Shown in pieces: positions 1-8,936 of a stretch of 64,000 bases of DNA. This DNA comes from Mycolicibacterium confluentis (GTDB lineage: Bacteria > Actinomycetota > Actinomycetes > Mycobacteriales > Mycobacteriaceae), in NCBI RefSeq assembly GCF_010729895.1, contig NZ_AP022612.1, forward strand, positions 2,046,001-2,110,000. The letters run 5' to 3'. A model generated the notes under the pieces. That model searched no databases and had not been told where the DNA came from. It saw nothing but the letters and a program-made list of their open reading frames with translations. The translations under genes were made by a program, and so were the position numbers. Each line of letters starts with the position of its first letter. Position 1 is the first letter of the stretch.

Positions 1-594
1 CAGGAATTCGTGCATTTCATCCTGCCGAAGATCATCAAGGGATACGGCGGCAACAACGCTCAACAGCCGATCGTGCTGGTGCAGCCCAAAGTCCAGTTCA
101 CGATCTTCGGTGCGACGGTCACCAACGTCACGCTGGTGATCATCGGTGCGGCACTGGTGTTCGCGCTGATCACCGACATCGTGATCAATCGGACCAAGTT
201 CGGCCGCGGTATCCGGGCGGTGGCCCAGGACCCGACCACCGCGACCCTGATGGGTGTCTCTCGCGAGCGGGTCATCATGACCACCTTCCTGATCGGTGGC
301 CTGCTGGCCGGTGCGGCGGCGCTGCTCTACACGCTCAAGGTGCCGCAGGGGATCATCTACTCGGGCGGATTCCTGTTGGGCATCAAGGCATTCTCGGCTG
401 CCGTGCTCGGCGGAATCGGCAACCTGCGCGGCGCCCTTCTCGGCGGTCTGCTCCTCGGCGTCATGGAGAACTACGGGCAGATCCTGTTCGGCACGCAGTG
501 GCGGGACGTCGTCGCCTTCGTGCTGCTGGTTCTGGTGCTGCTGATCCGGCCCACGGGCATACTCGGGGAGAGCCTCGGAAAGGCGCGGGTATGA
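1..594 (+). CDS. livH: Branched-chain amino acid ABC transporter permease LivH (5' truncated by window)
   Basis: Inner-membrane permease of a HAAT-family importer for leucine/isoleucine/valine or related substrates. Only the last 197 codons are visible; the frame is open from base 1, so the start lies upstream. The visible part has several hydrophobic segments, the cytoplasmic loop typical of LivH (FGRGIRAVAQDPTTATLMGV) that contacts the ATPases, and the family's C-terminal end (GLLLGVMENYGQI...LIRPTGILG). The stop TGA overlaps the livM ATG (ATGA), so the two are translationally coupled. The periplasmic binding protein is not visible and should lie upstream. Family assignment is firm; the exact substrate is inferred from the family. 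Confidence 0.93.
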   Translation, partial: QEFVHFILPKIIKGYGGNNAQQPIVLVQPKVQFTIFGATVTNVTLVIIGAALVFALITDIVINRTKFGRGIRAVAQDPTTATLMGVSRERVIMTTFLIGGLLAGAAALLYTLKVPQGIIYSGGFLLGIKAFSAAVLGGIGNLRGALLGGLLLGVMENYGQILFGTQWRDVVAFVLLVLVLLIRPTGILGESLGKARV

Positions 595-1775
595 CGGACT
601 CCAAGCACTCGCTCGCGCGCACCGTCGGCGCACCGGGGGACCGGTTGCGCGACTGGTGGGCGGGTTTGGGACGTCCGCAGAAGTGGATCTTCGGTGCGGC
701 AGGGTTTGCAGTCATGGCACTGCTGCCGATCTGGACGCCGGGCTTCCTCGACACCCCTGGTGTGAGTTTCGACGGGGTCATGGCCCAGTTCGCGATGATC
801 GCCCTGGTGGCCATCGGGCTCAACGTGGTGGTCGGACAGGCTGGCCTGCTGGATCTGGGCTACGTGGGCTTCTACGCGGTTGGTGCCTACACAGTGGCAC
901 TGCTGACCAGCCCGGAGAGCCCGTGGAATCAGATGGGCCTCAGCGGGTTCTTCAGCTCCGACTGGGCGTGGTTGTCGGCGGTGCCATTGGCCATCGCGTT
1001 CACCGCGCTGGCCGGGCTGATCCTGGGTTTCCCGACGCTGCGCCTGCGCGGCGACTACCTGGCGATCGTCACCCTCGGGTTCGGCGAGATCATCCGACTG
1101 CTGGCCGACAACCTCAACGACATCACCAACGGTTCCCGTGGCCTGCACGGGATCGCTTTTCCGCGGATCGGTGAGGACAGCGTTCCCGGCGGATACTTCT
1201 CGGGCGCGAACGCGATGGACGAGGCCACCAATGGAACCTGGTGGTACTGGCTCGGTCTGGTGCTCGTCGCGATCGTTCTTCTGATCGTCGGCAACCTGGA
1301 ACGCAGCCGCGTGGGCCGTGCCTGGGTGGCCATCCGCGAGGACGAGGACGCCGCGGAGGTCATGGGTGTCAACGCCTTCAAGTTCAAGCTGTGGGCCTTC
1401 ACGCTCGGCGCCGCGATCGGCGGTCTGTCGGGCGCGCTGTACGCCGGCCAGGTGCAGTACGTCGCGCCCACGAACTTCAACATCATCAACTCGATGCTGT
1501 TCCTGGCCGCGGTGGTTCTGGGCGGGCAGGGCAACAAGCTGGGCGTGATCTTCGGCGCCTTCGTCATCGTCTACCTGCCGAACCGGCTGCTCGGCGTGCA
1601 CCTGTTCGGCATCAACCTCGGTGACCTGAAGTACCTGTTCTTCGGTCTGGCGCTCGTGCTGCTGATGATCTTCCGGCCGCAGGGCCTGTTCCCGGTACGG
1701 CAACAGCTGCTGACGTACGGCAAGCGCGCGAAGGAACTTCTGCGCAGCGCTGACGAATCGAAGGCGGCCGCATGA
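591..1775 (+). CDS. livM: Branched-chain amino acid ABC transporter permease LivM
   Basis: Second permease of the HAAT importer, 394 residues, normal length for LivM. I chose the ATG at 591 because it overlaps the livH stop (ATGA) and gives a protein beginning MTDSKHSLAR; an upstream in-frame ATG would add an arginine-rich stretch inside livH. Hydrophobic segments run from about residue 30 to 375. The LivM signature GLNVVVGQAGLLDLGYVGF and the ATPase-contact loop SRVGRAWVAIREDEDAAEVMG are clear. Its stop overlaps the livG start by four bases. It works with LivH as the transmembrane heterodimer. Confidence 0.95.
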   Translation: MTDSKHSLARTVGAPGDRLRDWWAGLGRPQKWIFGAAGFAVMALLPIWTPGFLDTPGVSFDGVMAQFAMIALVAIGLNVVVGQAGLLDLGYVGFYAVGAYTVALLTSPESPWNQMGLSGFFSSDWAWLSAVPLAIAFTALAGLILGFPTLRLRGDYLAIVTLGFGEIIRLLADNLNDITNGSRGLHGIAFPRIGEDSVPGGYFSGANAMDEATNGTWWYWLGLVLVAIVLLIVGNLERSRVGRAWVAIREDEDAAEVMGVNAFKFKLWAFTLGAAIGGLSGALYAGQVQYVAPTNFNIINSMLFLAAVVLGGQGNKLGVIFGAFVIVYLPNRLLGVHLFGINLGDLKYLFFGLALVLLMIFRPQGLFPVRQQLLTYGKRAKELLRSADESKAAA

Positions 1776-2617
1776 CCGAACCCGAGCCCTTGATCGACGA
1801 GGAGCTGGCCGCACTCCACCGGGAGGTTCATGCGGCCGAGGGCGAGACCCTCTTGGAGACTGTCGATCTGACCGTGAAATTCGGCGGTCTGACCGCATTG
1901 GATGCCGTCAACTTCCGGATCAAGCGCGGCGAGATCCTCGGCCTGATCGGTCCCAACGGTGCCGGCAAGACGACCTGCTTCAACGCCATGACGGGGGTGT
2001 ACCGCCCCACGTCGGGCACCGTGATCTTCGACGGTGAACCGTTGGGTCGCATCAAACGTCACCAGATCACCCGCCGCGGCATCGCCCGCACATTCCAGAA
2101 CATCCGGCTCTGGGGTGAGATGACGGCGCTGGAGAACGTGGTGGTGGCGACCGACGCCCGACATCGAACCTCGGTGCCCGGCGCCATCTTCCGCACTCCG
2201 CGCCACCGCCGCGAGGAGAACACCGCGATCGAGAAGGCCGCGGCGCTGCTGCAGTTCGTCGGCATCGCGCAGCGGGGTGAGGAGAAGGCCAAGAACCTCT
2301 CCTACGGCGACCAGCGGCGACTCGAGATCGCCCGCGCGCTGGCCACCGAGCCCAAGCTGCTGTGCCTCGACGAACCCGCGGCGGGCTTCAACCCGAGCGA
2401 GAAGGCCGCGCTGATCGACCTGATCCACGCGATCCGCGAGGACGGCTACACCGTGCTGCTGATCGAACACGACATGCGACTGGTCATGGGCGTCACCGAC
2501 CGGATCGTGGTGCTCGAGTTCGGCCGAAAGATCGCCGACGGTCTGCCTGCCGAGATCCGAGAGGATCCGAAGGTGATCGCCGCCTACCTGGGAGTGCCCG
2601 ATGACGAACTCGAGTGA
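1772..2617 (+). CDS. livG: Branched-chain amino acid ABC transporter ATP-binding protein LivG
   Basis: Cytoplasmic ATPase subunit of the importer, 281 residues. Walker A GPNGAGKTT is at about residues 60-68, the ABC signature is the LSYGDQRRLEIARAL stretch (an SYG variant of SGG usual for LivG), and Walker B with catalytic Glu is LLCLDEPAAG, followed by the H-loop LLIEHDM. The first about 25 residues (TEPEPLIDEELAALHREVHAA) are an acidic extension before the nucleotide-binding fold. The start overlaps the livM stop (ATGA), and the end overlaps livF by 17 bases, so the four genes form one operon. Confidence 0.95.
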   Translation: MTEPEPLIDEELAALHREVHAAEGETLLETVDLTVKFGGLTALDAVNFRIKRGEILGLIGPNGAGKTTCFNAMTGVYRPTSGTVIFDGEPLGRIKRHQITRRGIARTFQNIRLWGEMTALENVVVATDARHRTSVPGAIFRTPRHRREENTAIEKAAALLQFVGIAQRGEEKAKNLSYGDQRRLEIARALATEPKLLCLDEPAAGFNPSEKAALIDLIHAIREDGYTVLLIEHDMRLVMGVTDRIVVLEFGRKIADGLPAEIREDPKVIAAYLGVPDDELE

Positions 2618-3341
2618 CCGTCCGGTGCTCCTGGAGGTGCGCGACGCCGTCGTGCACTACGGCAGGATCGAAGCGCTGCACGGTGTTTCGCTTGTCGTGC
2701 ACGAAGGCGAGCTGGTCACGCTGCTGGGTGCCAACGGTGCGGGCAAGACGACCATGATGCGGGCGATCTCGGGTCTGCGACCGTTGACGTCGGGGTCGGT
2801 GTGGTTCGACGGCGTGGACGTCTCGAACGTCAAGGCGCACAAGCGAGTGATCGATGGGCTCATCCAGTCTCCCGAGGGCCGTGGTGTGTTCCCGGGCATG
2901 ACGGTCGTGGAGAACCTCGAAATGGGCTGCTACGGGCGCAAGTTCCCGACCCGCGAGGAGCACAGGGAACGCCTGGACTGGATCTTCGAGACGTTCCCGC
3001 GGTTGGCCGAGCGCCGCGATCAGGTGGGTGGCACGCTGTCCGGCGGGGAGCAGCAGATGCTGGCCATCGGACGCGCGCTGATGGCCCGGCCCAAGGTGCT
3101 GCTGCTCGACGAACCGTCGATGGGCCTGGCGCCCATGGTGATCTCGCAGATTTTCAAGATCATCTCCGAGATCAACCGGCAGGGCACCACGGTGCTGCTG
3201 GTCGAGCAGAACGCGCAGCAGGCGCTGAGTCGCTCTGATCGTGCCTACATTCTCGAGACCGGCACCATCACGCGCGAAGGTGTCGCGCGGGAGTTGTTGG
3301 CCGACGATAGTATTCGCGCGGCCTACCTCGGGGTCGCCTGA
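2601..3341 (+). CDS. livF: Branched-chain amino acid ABC transporter ATP-binding protein LivF
   Basis: Second ATPase of the importer, 246 residues, pairing with LivG. Walker A GANGAGKTT lies near residues 43-51, the signature is LSGGEQQML and Walker B is KVLLLDEPSMGLAP, the usual LivF sequence. The ATG lies inside livG in another frame. This is the last gene of the liv operon; the next gene is convergent 15 bases downstream. I see no strong hairpin terminator in that gap. Confidence 0.95.
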   Translation: MTNSSDRPVLLEVRDAVVHYGRIEALHGVSLVVHEGELVTLLGANGAGKTTMMRAISGLRPLTSGSVWFDGVDVSNVKAHKRVIDGLIQSPEGRGVFPGMTVVENLEMGCYGRKFPTREEHRERLDWIFETFPRLAERRDQVGGTLSGGEQQMLAIGRALMARPKVLLLDEPSMGLAPMVISQIFKIISEINRQGTTVLLVEQNAQQALSRSDRAYILETGTITREGVARELLADDSIRAAYLGVA

Positions 3342-3356
3342 CCGTCGCCTGAGCGC

Positions 3357-3587
3357 CTAGTTCTCGATCCGGAATCGCTTGAGGCGGGACGCGGGACCCG
3401 ACACCAGTTCCACCCGGCTGGGTGCGACATCGAAATGTGCGGCGAGCAGTCGGATCACGGCCGCGTTGGCCTTGCCGTCGACGGCACGCTCGCGCACGTA
3501 GACGATCAGCTCGCCCTCGGGTCCGGACTCGATCAGCGGACCCTTTCGGCTGCCCGGCTTCACGCGGGCGACGACGAACTCCGGCAT
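3357..3587 (-). CDS. DUF167 (YggU-type) family protein
   Basis: Small protein of 76 residues belonging to the DUF167/YggU family: RVKPGSRK near the N-terminus, then VRERAVDGKANAAVIRLLAAHF and VSGPASRLKRFRI, the conserved family blocks. Molecular function is not established. It is the last gene of a reverse-strand run, three bases after the SMP-30-like gene, and is convergent with livF. Confidence 0.88.
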   Translation of the reverse strand: MPEFVVARVKPGSRKGPLIESGPEGELIVYVRERAVDGKANAAVIRLLAAHFDVAPSRVELVSGPASRLKRFRIEN

Positions 3588-3590
3588 GAC

Positions 3591-4427
3591 TCAGGGTGAT
3601 CCGGCGGCGGGAATTTCGACACGGGCCTGCATGATCCAACCCCGCGACACGCCTTTCAGCAGAGCGGCATGATCGGTGTCGTCGATCACGAGGTAGAGCG
3701 TGCGTCCGTCAGGCCCGCCGAGGGCGGGTGCCACGGCCCATCCCTCGTCGAGGGGGATGCGATGGGTCACGGTGCCCCCGGCTGTGACTCGGAGGAACTC
3801 GGCGGTGTCGTAGCAACCGACCCACACCCCGCCCTCGACGTCGACGCACAACCCGTCGGGGTGCCGGTCGGGGCCCAGGTCGGCGAAGACCTCAGCCTCG
3901 CCCAGGGTGCCGTCGGGTTCGACGGGATAGGAGAGAATTCGCGAACCTCTGGTCTCGCTGACGACCAGGGACGAACCGCCGGGCAGGAATCCCAGTCCAT
4001 TGGGCAGGGCGAGGCCAGTGGCGACGATCTGTACGGCGCGGTCGGAGTCGAGCAGCGCGATATCGCCCACGAGGCCGTCATCGGTGACCCGGTAGAGGTC
4101 GACATAGGTTCTGCCGTCGGTCGTCACCACCATGTCGTTGGTCGACCAGGCGAGGTCACCCATGTCGGAGACGGTCACCGATCCGTCCGGGTCGACATAG
4201 TGCAGTGACGGCTCGAAAAGGGTTGACACCACCAGTGTTCGGTCCGGGAGCCAACCCAGCCCGGATGCGCGCGGAATCGTCGCTTCCACCACCACATCGC
4301 CGGCCACACCCGCCGAGCACACCTGGCCGGCGAGCCCGTCGGTGAACCACAGGCGGCCGTCGTGCCACCGTGGTCCCTCGCCGTAGACGAGTCCGTCGAT
4401 GAACGGAGCCGGCGCGATGGAACCCAC
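3591..4427 (-). CDS. SMP-30/gluconolactonase-type six-bladed beta-propeller protein
   Basis: A 278-residue protein resembling the SMP-30/gluconolactonase/LRE family, which hydrolyses lactones in a metal-dependent way. The likely metal ligands are in place: Glu in LVYGEGPRWHDG, Asn in LALPNGLGFLPGG and Asp in DRHPDGLCVDVEGG, with the repeated propeller blades between. No signal peptide, so cytoplasmic. It lies 10 bases after the thiolase-like gene on the same strand. Substrate unknown; a role in opening a lactone made by the neighbouring lipid-catabolic enzymes is only inference. Confidence 0.8.
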   Translation of the reverse strand: MGSIAPAPFIDGLVYGEGPRWHDGRLWFTDGLAGQVCSAGVAGDVVVEATIPRASGLGWLPDRTLVVSTLFEPSLHYVDPDGSVTVSDMGDLAWSTNDMVVTTDGRTYVDLYRVTDDGLVGDIALLDSDRAVQIVATGLALPNGLGFLPGGSSLVVSETRGSRILSYPVEPDGTLGEAEVFADLGPDRHPDGLCVDVEGGVWVGCYDTAEFLRVTAGGTVTHRIPLDEGWAVAPALGGPDGRTLYLVIDDTDHAALLKGVSRGWIMQARVEIPAAGSP

Positions 4428-4437
4428 GCCGATAAGG

Positions 4438-5637
4438 CTAGCGGGCGACGATCACCGAGGAGCCGTGTCCGAACAAACCCTGGTTGGCGGTGACGCCCAC
4501 CTTGGCGCCCTCGACCTGGCGTCCGGTGGCCTGACCCTTGAGCTGCCAGGTCAACTCGCAGACCTGGGCGATCGCCTGGGCGGGGATGGCTTCACCGAAG
4601 CACGCGAGGCCGCCCGACGGGTTGACCGGGACGCGTCCGCCCAAAGTGGTGGCGCCGCTGCGCAACAGCGCTTCGGCTTCACCCTTGGCGCACAGGCCGA
4701 GGTGCTCATACCAGTCCAGTTCCAAGGCGGTGGACAGGTCGTAGACCTCGGCGACGCTGACGTCTTCCGGCCCGATCCCCGCCTCGGCGTAGGCGGCGTC
4801 GAGGATCTGATCCTTGAACGCCCGCTCCGGCGCGGGCACCACGGCGGTGGAATCCGTTGCGATATCCGGCAATTCGGGGAGGTGCTGTGGGTAGCGCGGG
4901 GTGACGGTGCTGACGGCGCGCACCGACGGCACACCCTCGACCGATCCCAGGTGCTTCTCGGCGAACGACTTGCTGGCCACGATCAACGCGGCCGCACCGT
5001 CCGAGGTGGCGCAGATGTCGAGCAGGCGAAGGGGATCGGCCACGACGGGGCTCGCCAGGACGTCCTCGACGGTGGACTCCTTGCGGAATCGGGCGTTGGG
5101 GTTGTTCAGACCATGCCGGGAGTTCTTGACCTTGACCTGCGCGAAGTCCTCCAGGGTGGCGCCGTAGAGGTCCATCCGGCGGCGCGCGAGAAGCGCAAAG
5201 TAGACGGGGTTGGTGGCGCCGATGAGGTGGAACCGCTGCCAGTCGGGGTCGTTGCGGCGTTCGCCGCCGACGGGGGCGAAGAAGCCCTTGGGCGTGGTGT
5301 CGGCGCCGATCACGAGTGCGACGTCGCAGAAGCCGGCCAGAATGTGGGCGCGCGCGCTCTGCAGCGCCTGTGATCCGCTGGCGCAGGCCGCATAGCTCGA
5401 CGACACCGGGACGCCGTTCCAGCCGAGCTTCTGGGCGAAGGTCGAACCGGCGATGAAGCCGGGGTAGCCGTTGCGAATGGTGTCCGCACCGGCGACCAGT
5501 TGGATTTGGCGCCAGTCGATTCCGGCCTCGGCCAGGGCCGCGCGGGCGGCCACCACGCCGTACTCGGTGAAGTCGTGGCCCCACTTGCCCCACGGGTGCA
5601 TGCCGGCACCCAGGATGTACACCGGATCGGCACTCAC
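4438..5637 (-). CDS. Thiolase-superfamily lipid-transfer protein (Ltp/SCP2-thiolase type)
   Basis: A 399-residue member of the thiolase superfamily, of the type annotated as lipid-transfer protein or acetyl-CoA acetyltransferase, and in the position of M. tuberculosis Rv1627c. The nucleophile cysteine context YAACASGSQAL is present at about residues 83-93. The C-terminal active-site blocks are VNPSGGLACFGEAIPAQA and NQGLFGHGSS instead of the GHPxGxTG of degradative thiolases, as in SCP2-like thiolases and Ltp aldolases. Its start overlaps the upstream DUF35 gene by four bases. Thiolase plus DUF35 partners form side-chain-cleaving aldolases in steroid catabolism, so a retro-aldol or thiolytic role on a CoA-linked lipid is plausible. 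Substrate unknown. Confidence 0.88.
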   Translation of the reverse strand: MSADPVYILGAGMHPWGKWGHDFTEYGVVAARAALAEAGIDWRQIQLVAGADTIRNGYPGFIAGSTFAQKLGWNGVPVSSSYAACASGSQALQSARAHILAGFCDVALVIGADTTPKGFFAPVGGERRNDPDWQRFHLIGATNPVYFALLARRRMDLYGATLEDFAQVKVKNSRHGLNNPNARFRKESTVEDVLASPVVADPLRLLDICATSDGAAALIVASKSFAEKHLGSVEGVPSVRAVSTVTPRYPQHLPELPDIATDSTAVVPAPERAFKDQILDAAYAEAGIGPEDVSVAEVYDLSTALELDWYEHLGLCAKGEAEALLRSGATTLGGRVPVNPSGGLACFGEAIPAQAIAQVCELTWQLKGQATGRQVEGAKVGVTANQGLFGHGSSVIVAR

Positions 5638-6080
5638 GGGATCCTCCAGGCGTAGGTGAGGCGCTCGATGCCCTCGTCGTCGGTGTACAGGACTTCGGTG
5701 CTCAGTTCGACTTCCATGCCGACCTTGAGGTCGGTGGCCAGGGTGCCCTCGACGACCTTGCCGAGCACGATCAAGCCCTCGTCGGCCAATTCGACCGCGG
5801 CGACAGCGAACGGTTCGAACGGGTCAGGGGACGGGTACGGCGGCGGCGGTGCGTAACGGTTCTCGGTGTAGCTCCACACCTTCCCGCGGCGTGACAACGC
5901 GACGGCCTCCAGTGCGTCACTGTCACACGCCGGATTGGGGCAGTTGTTGGCGCGCGGCGGGAACACGTACGTTCCGCATTCCGTGCACTTCCCACCGATG
6001 AGGTGCGGTGATCCGGTCTCGTCGTGTGACCACCATCCGTCGATCGCGGGCTGGCTGGCGGCGTCCGTAGCTCCTGGCAC
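5634..6080 (-). CDS. Zn-ribbon/OB-fold DUF35 protein, thiolase partner
   Basis: A 148-residue DUF35 protein in the position of Rv1628c. A rubredoxin-like zinc ribbon is visible as CTECGTYVFPPRANNCPNPAC (cut in two: CTEC near residue 33 and CPNPAC about 14 residues later), followed by an OB-fold half with GKVWSYTENRYAPPPPYPSP and the beta strands to the C-terminus. DUF35 proteins bind acyl-CoA substrate or scaffold thiolase-like and hydratase partners. The four-base overlap with the thiolase gene argues that the two are made in equal amounts and act as a complex. It is the first gene of the reverse run, divergent from polA. Confidence 0.88.
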   Translation of the reverse strand: MPGATDAASQPAIDGWWSHDETGSPHLIGGKCTECGTYVFPPRANNCPNPACDSDALEAVALSRRGKVWSYTENRYAPPPPYPSPDPFEPFAVAAVELADEGLIVLGKVVEGTLATDLKVGMEVELSTEVLYTDDEGIERLTYAWRIP

Positions 6081-6175
6081 CGACTCAGCGTAACGGAGCG
6101 CAGCAGCTGAACTGAAACGTGTTGCAGTTTTGTCCTACCCAGTGGGAGGCCGCGACATGGCCCGCGTCGTGCCCG

Positions 6176-6198
6176 CTGTCGGAGTGGGTGCCTAGAGT
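6176..6198 (+). promoter_or_regulatory. Putative PafBC-type (RecA-independent) damage-response promoter of polA
   Basis: CTGTCGGAG at 6176-6184, an exact 8-base spacer, then TAGAGT at 6193-6198. This follows the mycobacterial RecA-NDp/PafBC consensus TTGTCRGTG-N8-TAnnnT, with two mismatches in the upstream element. The -10 ends seven bases before the polA GTG, so the transcript would begin at or next to the start codon (leaderless). Assignment is by motif; the similar elements at uvrB and uvrA support it. Confidence 0.55.
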
Positions 6199-6205
6199 TG
6201 ACCGC

Positions 6206-8935
6206 GTGAGTCCCGCCAAGACAGCAGAGTCCAAGAAGGCCTCCGAGCAGGCCGATGCCAAACCCACACTGATGCTGCTGGACGGCAACTCGTTGGCGTT
6301 CCGCGCGTTCTACGCGTTGCCTGCCGAGAACTTCAAGACCCAGGGTGGGCTGACCACCAACGCGGTCTACGGCTTCACGGCCATGCTGATCAACCTGCTG
6401 CGCGACGAGGGGCCCACGCACATCGCCGCCGCGTTCGACGTCTCGCGGCAGACGTTCCGATCGGAGCGGTACCCGGAGTACAAGGCCAACCGCGCCTCGA
6501 CGCCGGATGAGTTCCGCGGTCAGATCGACATCACCAAGGAGGTGCTCGGCGCGCTGGGCATCACGGTGTTGGCCGAGGCCGGCTTCGAGGCCGACGACAT
6601 CATCGCGACCCTGGCCACCCAGGCCGAGAACGAGGGCTACCGGGTTCTGGTGGTCACGGGTGACCGCGACTCGCTGCAGTTGGTCAGTGACGACGTGACG
6701 GTGCTCTACCCGCGCAAGGGCGTCAGCGAGCTCACTCGCTTCACTCCCGAGGCGGTCGTCGAGAAGTACGGGCTGACCCCGACGCAGTACCCCGATTTCG
6801 CGGCGCTGCGTGGTGACCCGAGCGACAACCTGCCCGGCATCCCCGGCGTCGGGGAGAAGACCGCCACCAAGTGGATCGCCGAATACGGTTCGCTGCAGGC
6901 CCTGGTGGACAACGTCGACGCCGTGAAGGGCAAGGTGGGCGACTCGCTGCGGGCCAACCTCGCGTCGGTGGTGCTCAACCGGGAACTGACCGACCTGGTC
7001 AAGGACGTGCCGCTGGCGCAGACCCCGGACACGCTGCGTATGCAGCCCTGGGACCGCGACCACATCCACCGGCTTTTCGACGACCTGGAGTTCCGCGTCC
7101 TGCGCGACCGGCTGTTCGACACCTTGGCCTCGGCCGATCCCGAGGTCGAGGAGGGGTTCGACGTCCGCGGTGACGCGCTGGCCCCGGGCGCTGTTGGGGC
7201 GTGGCTGGCCGAGCATGTCAGCGACGGGCGGCGCGCCGGCATCGCCGTGGTCGGCACGCACCTGGCCTTCGATGCCGACGCGACGGCGCTGGCGATCGCC
7301 GCGGCCGACGGCGAGGGCTGCTACATCGACACCGCGACGCTCACCCCAGAAGACGACGCCGCCCTCGGGCAGTGGCTGGCCGACCCGGCGCACCCCAAGG
7401 CCCTGCACGAGGCCAAGTTGGCGATCCATGATCTCGAGGGCCGCGGCTGGTCGCTGGCCGGCGTCACCTCGGACACCGCGCTGGCCGCCTACCTGGTGCG
7501 GCCGGGCCAGCGCAGCTTCACCCTCGACGATCTCTCGCTGCGGTACCTGCGGCGCGAGCTGCGCGCGGACACCCCTGAGCAGCAGCAGCTTTCGCTTCTC
7601 GACGACGACGAGGGCGTCGACACTCAGGCCGTGCAGACCCTGATTCTGCGGGCCCGGGCCGTCATCGACCTCGCCGACGCGTTGGACGCCGAACTGGCGC
7701 GGATCGACTCCTCGGCGCTGCTGGGCGACATGGAACTGCCCGTCCAGACGGCTCTGGCCGCCATGGAGTCCCGCGGCATCGCCGTCGACCTGGACCGGCT
7801 GACTCAGCTGCAGAGCACGTTCGGCGACCAGATCCGCGACGCGGCCGAGGCCGCCTACGGAGTGATCGGCAAGCAGATCAACCTCGGGTCGCCCAAGCAG
7901 TTGCAGGTCGTGCTGTTCGACGAACTGGAGATGCCCAAGACCAAGCGCACCAAGACCGGCTACACCACAGACGCCGACGCGCTGCAGTCCCTGTTCGACA
8001 AGACCGGCCATCCGTTCCTGCAGCACCTGCTGACTCACCGCGACGTCACGCGGCTCAAGGTCACGGTCGACGGTCTGCTGAACTCGGTGGCCTCGGACGG
8101 CCGGATCCACACGACGTTCAACCAGACCATCGCCGCGACCGGGCGCCTGTCGTCCACCGAACCCAACCTGCAGAACATCCCGATCCGGACCGACGCGGGC
8201 CGCGAGATCCGTGACGCATTCGTCGTCGGCGACGGCTATGCGGAGTTGATGACGGCGGACTACAGCCAGATCGAGATGCGCATCATGGCCCACCTCTCGG
8301 GCGACGAGGGGCTGATCGAGGCGTTCAACACGGGGGAGGACCTGCACTCGTTCGTCGCCTCGCGCGCGTTCGGCGTCGACATCGCCGACGTCACCCCGGA
8401 ACTGCGCCGCCGTGTCAAGGCCATGTCGTACGGCTTGGCCTACGGGCTCTCGGCGTACGGGTTGGCCTCGCAGCTCAAGATCTCCACCGAAGAGGCCAAG
8501 GGCCAGATGGACCAGTACTTCGCCCGGTTCGGCGGGGTCCGTGACTACCTGCAGTCGGTGGTCGAGCAGGCCCGCAAGGACGGCTACACCTCGACGGTGT
8601 TGGGCCGGCGCCGCTACCTGCCCGAACTGGACAGCAGCAACCGGCAGGTCCGCGAGGCCGCCGAACGCGCCGCGCTCAACGCCCCGATCCAGGGCAGTGC
8701 GGCCGACATCATCAAGGTCGCAATGATCGAGGTGGAGAAGGCGCTGACGGAGGCGAACCTCACGTCGCGCATGCTGCTTCAGGTTCACGACGAACTGCTG
8801 CTCGAGGTCGCCGACGGCGAGCGCGAGCAGGTCGAGGCGCTGGTGCGCGACAAGATGGGCAGCGCCTATCCGCTGGACGTGCCGCTCGAGGTGTCGGTGG
8901 GATTCGGCCGCAGCTGGGACGCCGCGGCGCACTGA
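6206..8935 (+). CDS. polA: DNA polymerase I
   Basis: DNA polymerase I, 909 residues, for Okazaki-fragment processing and repair synthesis. The N-terminal FEN-type 5' nuclease domain begins MLLDGNSLAFRAFYALP and contains AAFDVSRQTFRSERY, GFEADDIIATLA and GDPSDNLPGIPGVGEKTA. The central 3'-5' exonuclease-like domain lacks the clear DxE motif, as known for mycobacteria. The polymerase domain has motif A DYSQIEMRIMAHLSG (Asp about 685), motif B RRRVKAMSYGLAYGLSAYG and motif C QVHDELLLEV (Asp about 862). I chose the GTG at 6206 (VSPAKTAESK) because it matches the family N-terminus and sits just after a promoter -10; the upstream ATG at 6119 would overlap that promoter. Confidence 0.96.
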   Translation: MSPAKTAESKKASEQADAKPTLMLLDGNSLAFRAFYALPAENFKTQGGLTTNAVYGFTAMLINLLRDEGPTHIAAAFDVSRQTFRSERYPEYKANRASTPDEFRGQIDITKEVLGALGITVLAEAGFEADDIIATLATQAENEGYRVLVVTGDRDSLQLVSDDVTVLYPRKGVSELTRFTPEAVVEKYGLTPTQYPDFAALRGDPSDNLPGIPGVGEKTATKWIAEYGSLQALVDNVDAVKGKVGDSLRANLASVVLNRELTDLVKDVPLAQTPDTLRMQPWDRDHIHRLFDDLEFRVLRDRLFDTLASADPEVEEGFDVRGDALAPGAVGAWLAEHVSDGRRAGIAVVGTHLAFDADATALAIAAADGEGCYIDTATLTPEDDAALGQWLADPAHPKALHEAKLAIHDLEGRGWSLAGVTSDTALAAYLVRPGQRSFTLDDLSLRYLRRELRADTPEQQQLSLLDDDEGVDTQAVQTLILRARAVIDLADALDAELARIDSSALLGDMELPVQTALAAMESRGIAVDLDRLTQLQSTFGDQIRDAAEAAYGVIGKQINLGSPKQLQVVLFDELEMPKTKRTKTGYTTDADALQSLFDKTGHPFLQHLLTHRDVTRLKVTVDGLLNSVASDGRIHTTFNQTIAATGRLSSTEPNLQNIPIRTDAGREIRDAFVVGDGYAELMTADYSQIEMRIMAHLSGDEGLIEAFNTGEDLHSFVASRAFGVDIADVTPELRRRVKAMSYGLAYGLSAYGLASQLKISTEEAKGQMDQYFARFGGVRDYLQSVVEQARKDGYTSTVLGRRRYLPELDSSNRQVREAAERAALNAPIQGSAADIIKVAMIEVEKALTEANLTSRMLLQVHDELLLEVADGEREQVEALVRDKMGSAYPLDVPLEVSVGFGRSWDAAAH

Positions 8936-8936
8936 T

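Noticed and set aside
6119..6205. An upstream ATG extending polA by 29 residues
   Set aside because: The added sequence is not family-like and would run through the promoter -10 at 6193; GTG 6206 gives the conserved N-terminus.
5771..8932. A 1053-codon open frame antisense to polA
   Set aside because: Same composition artefact; polA on the other strand has all its catalytic motifs.
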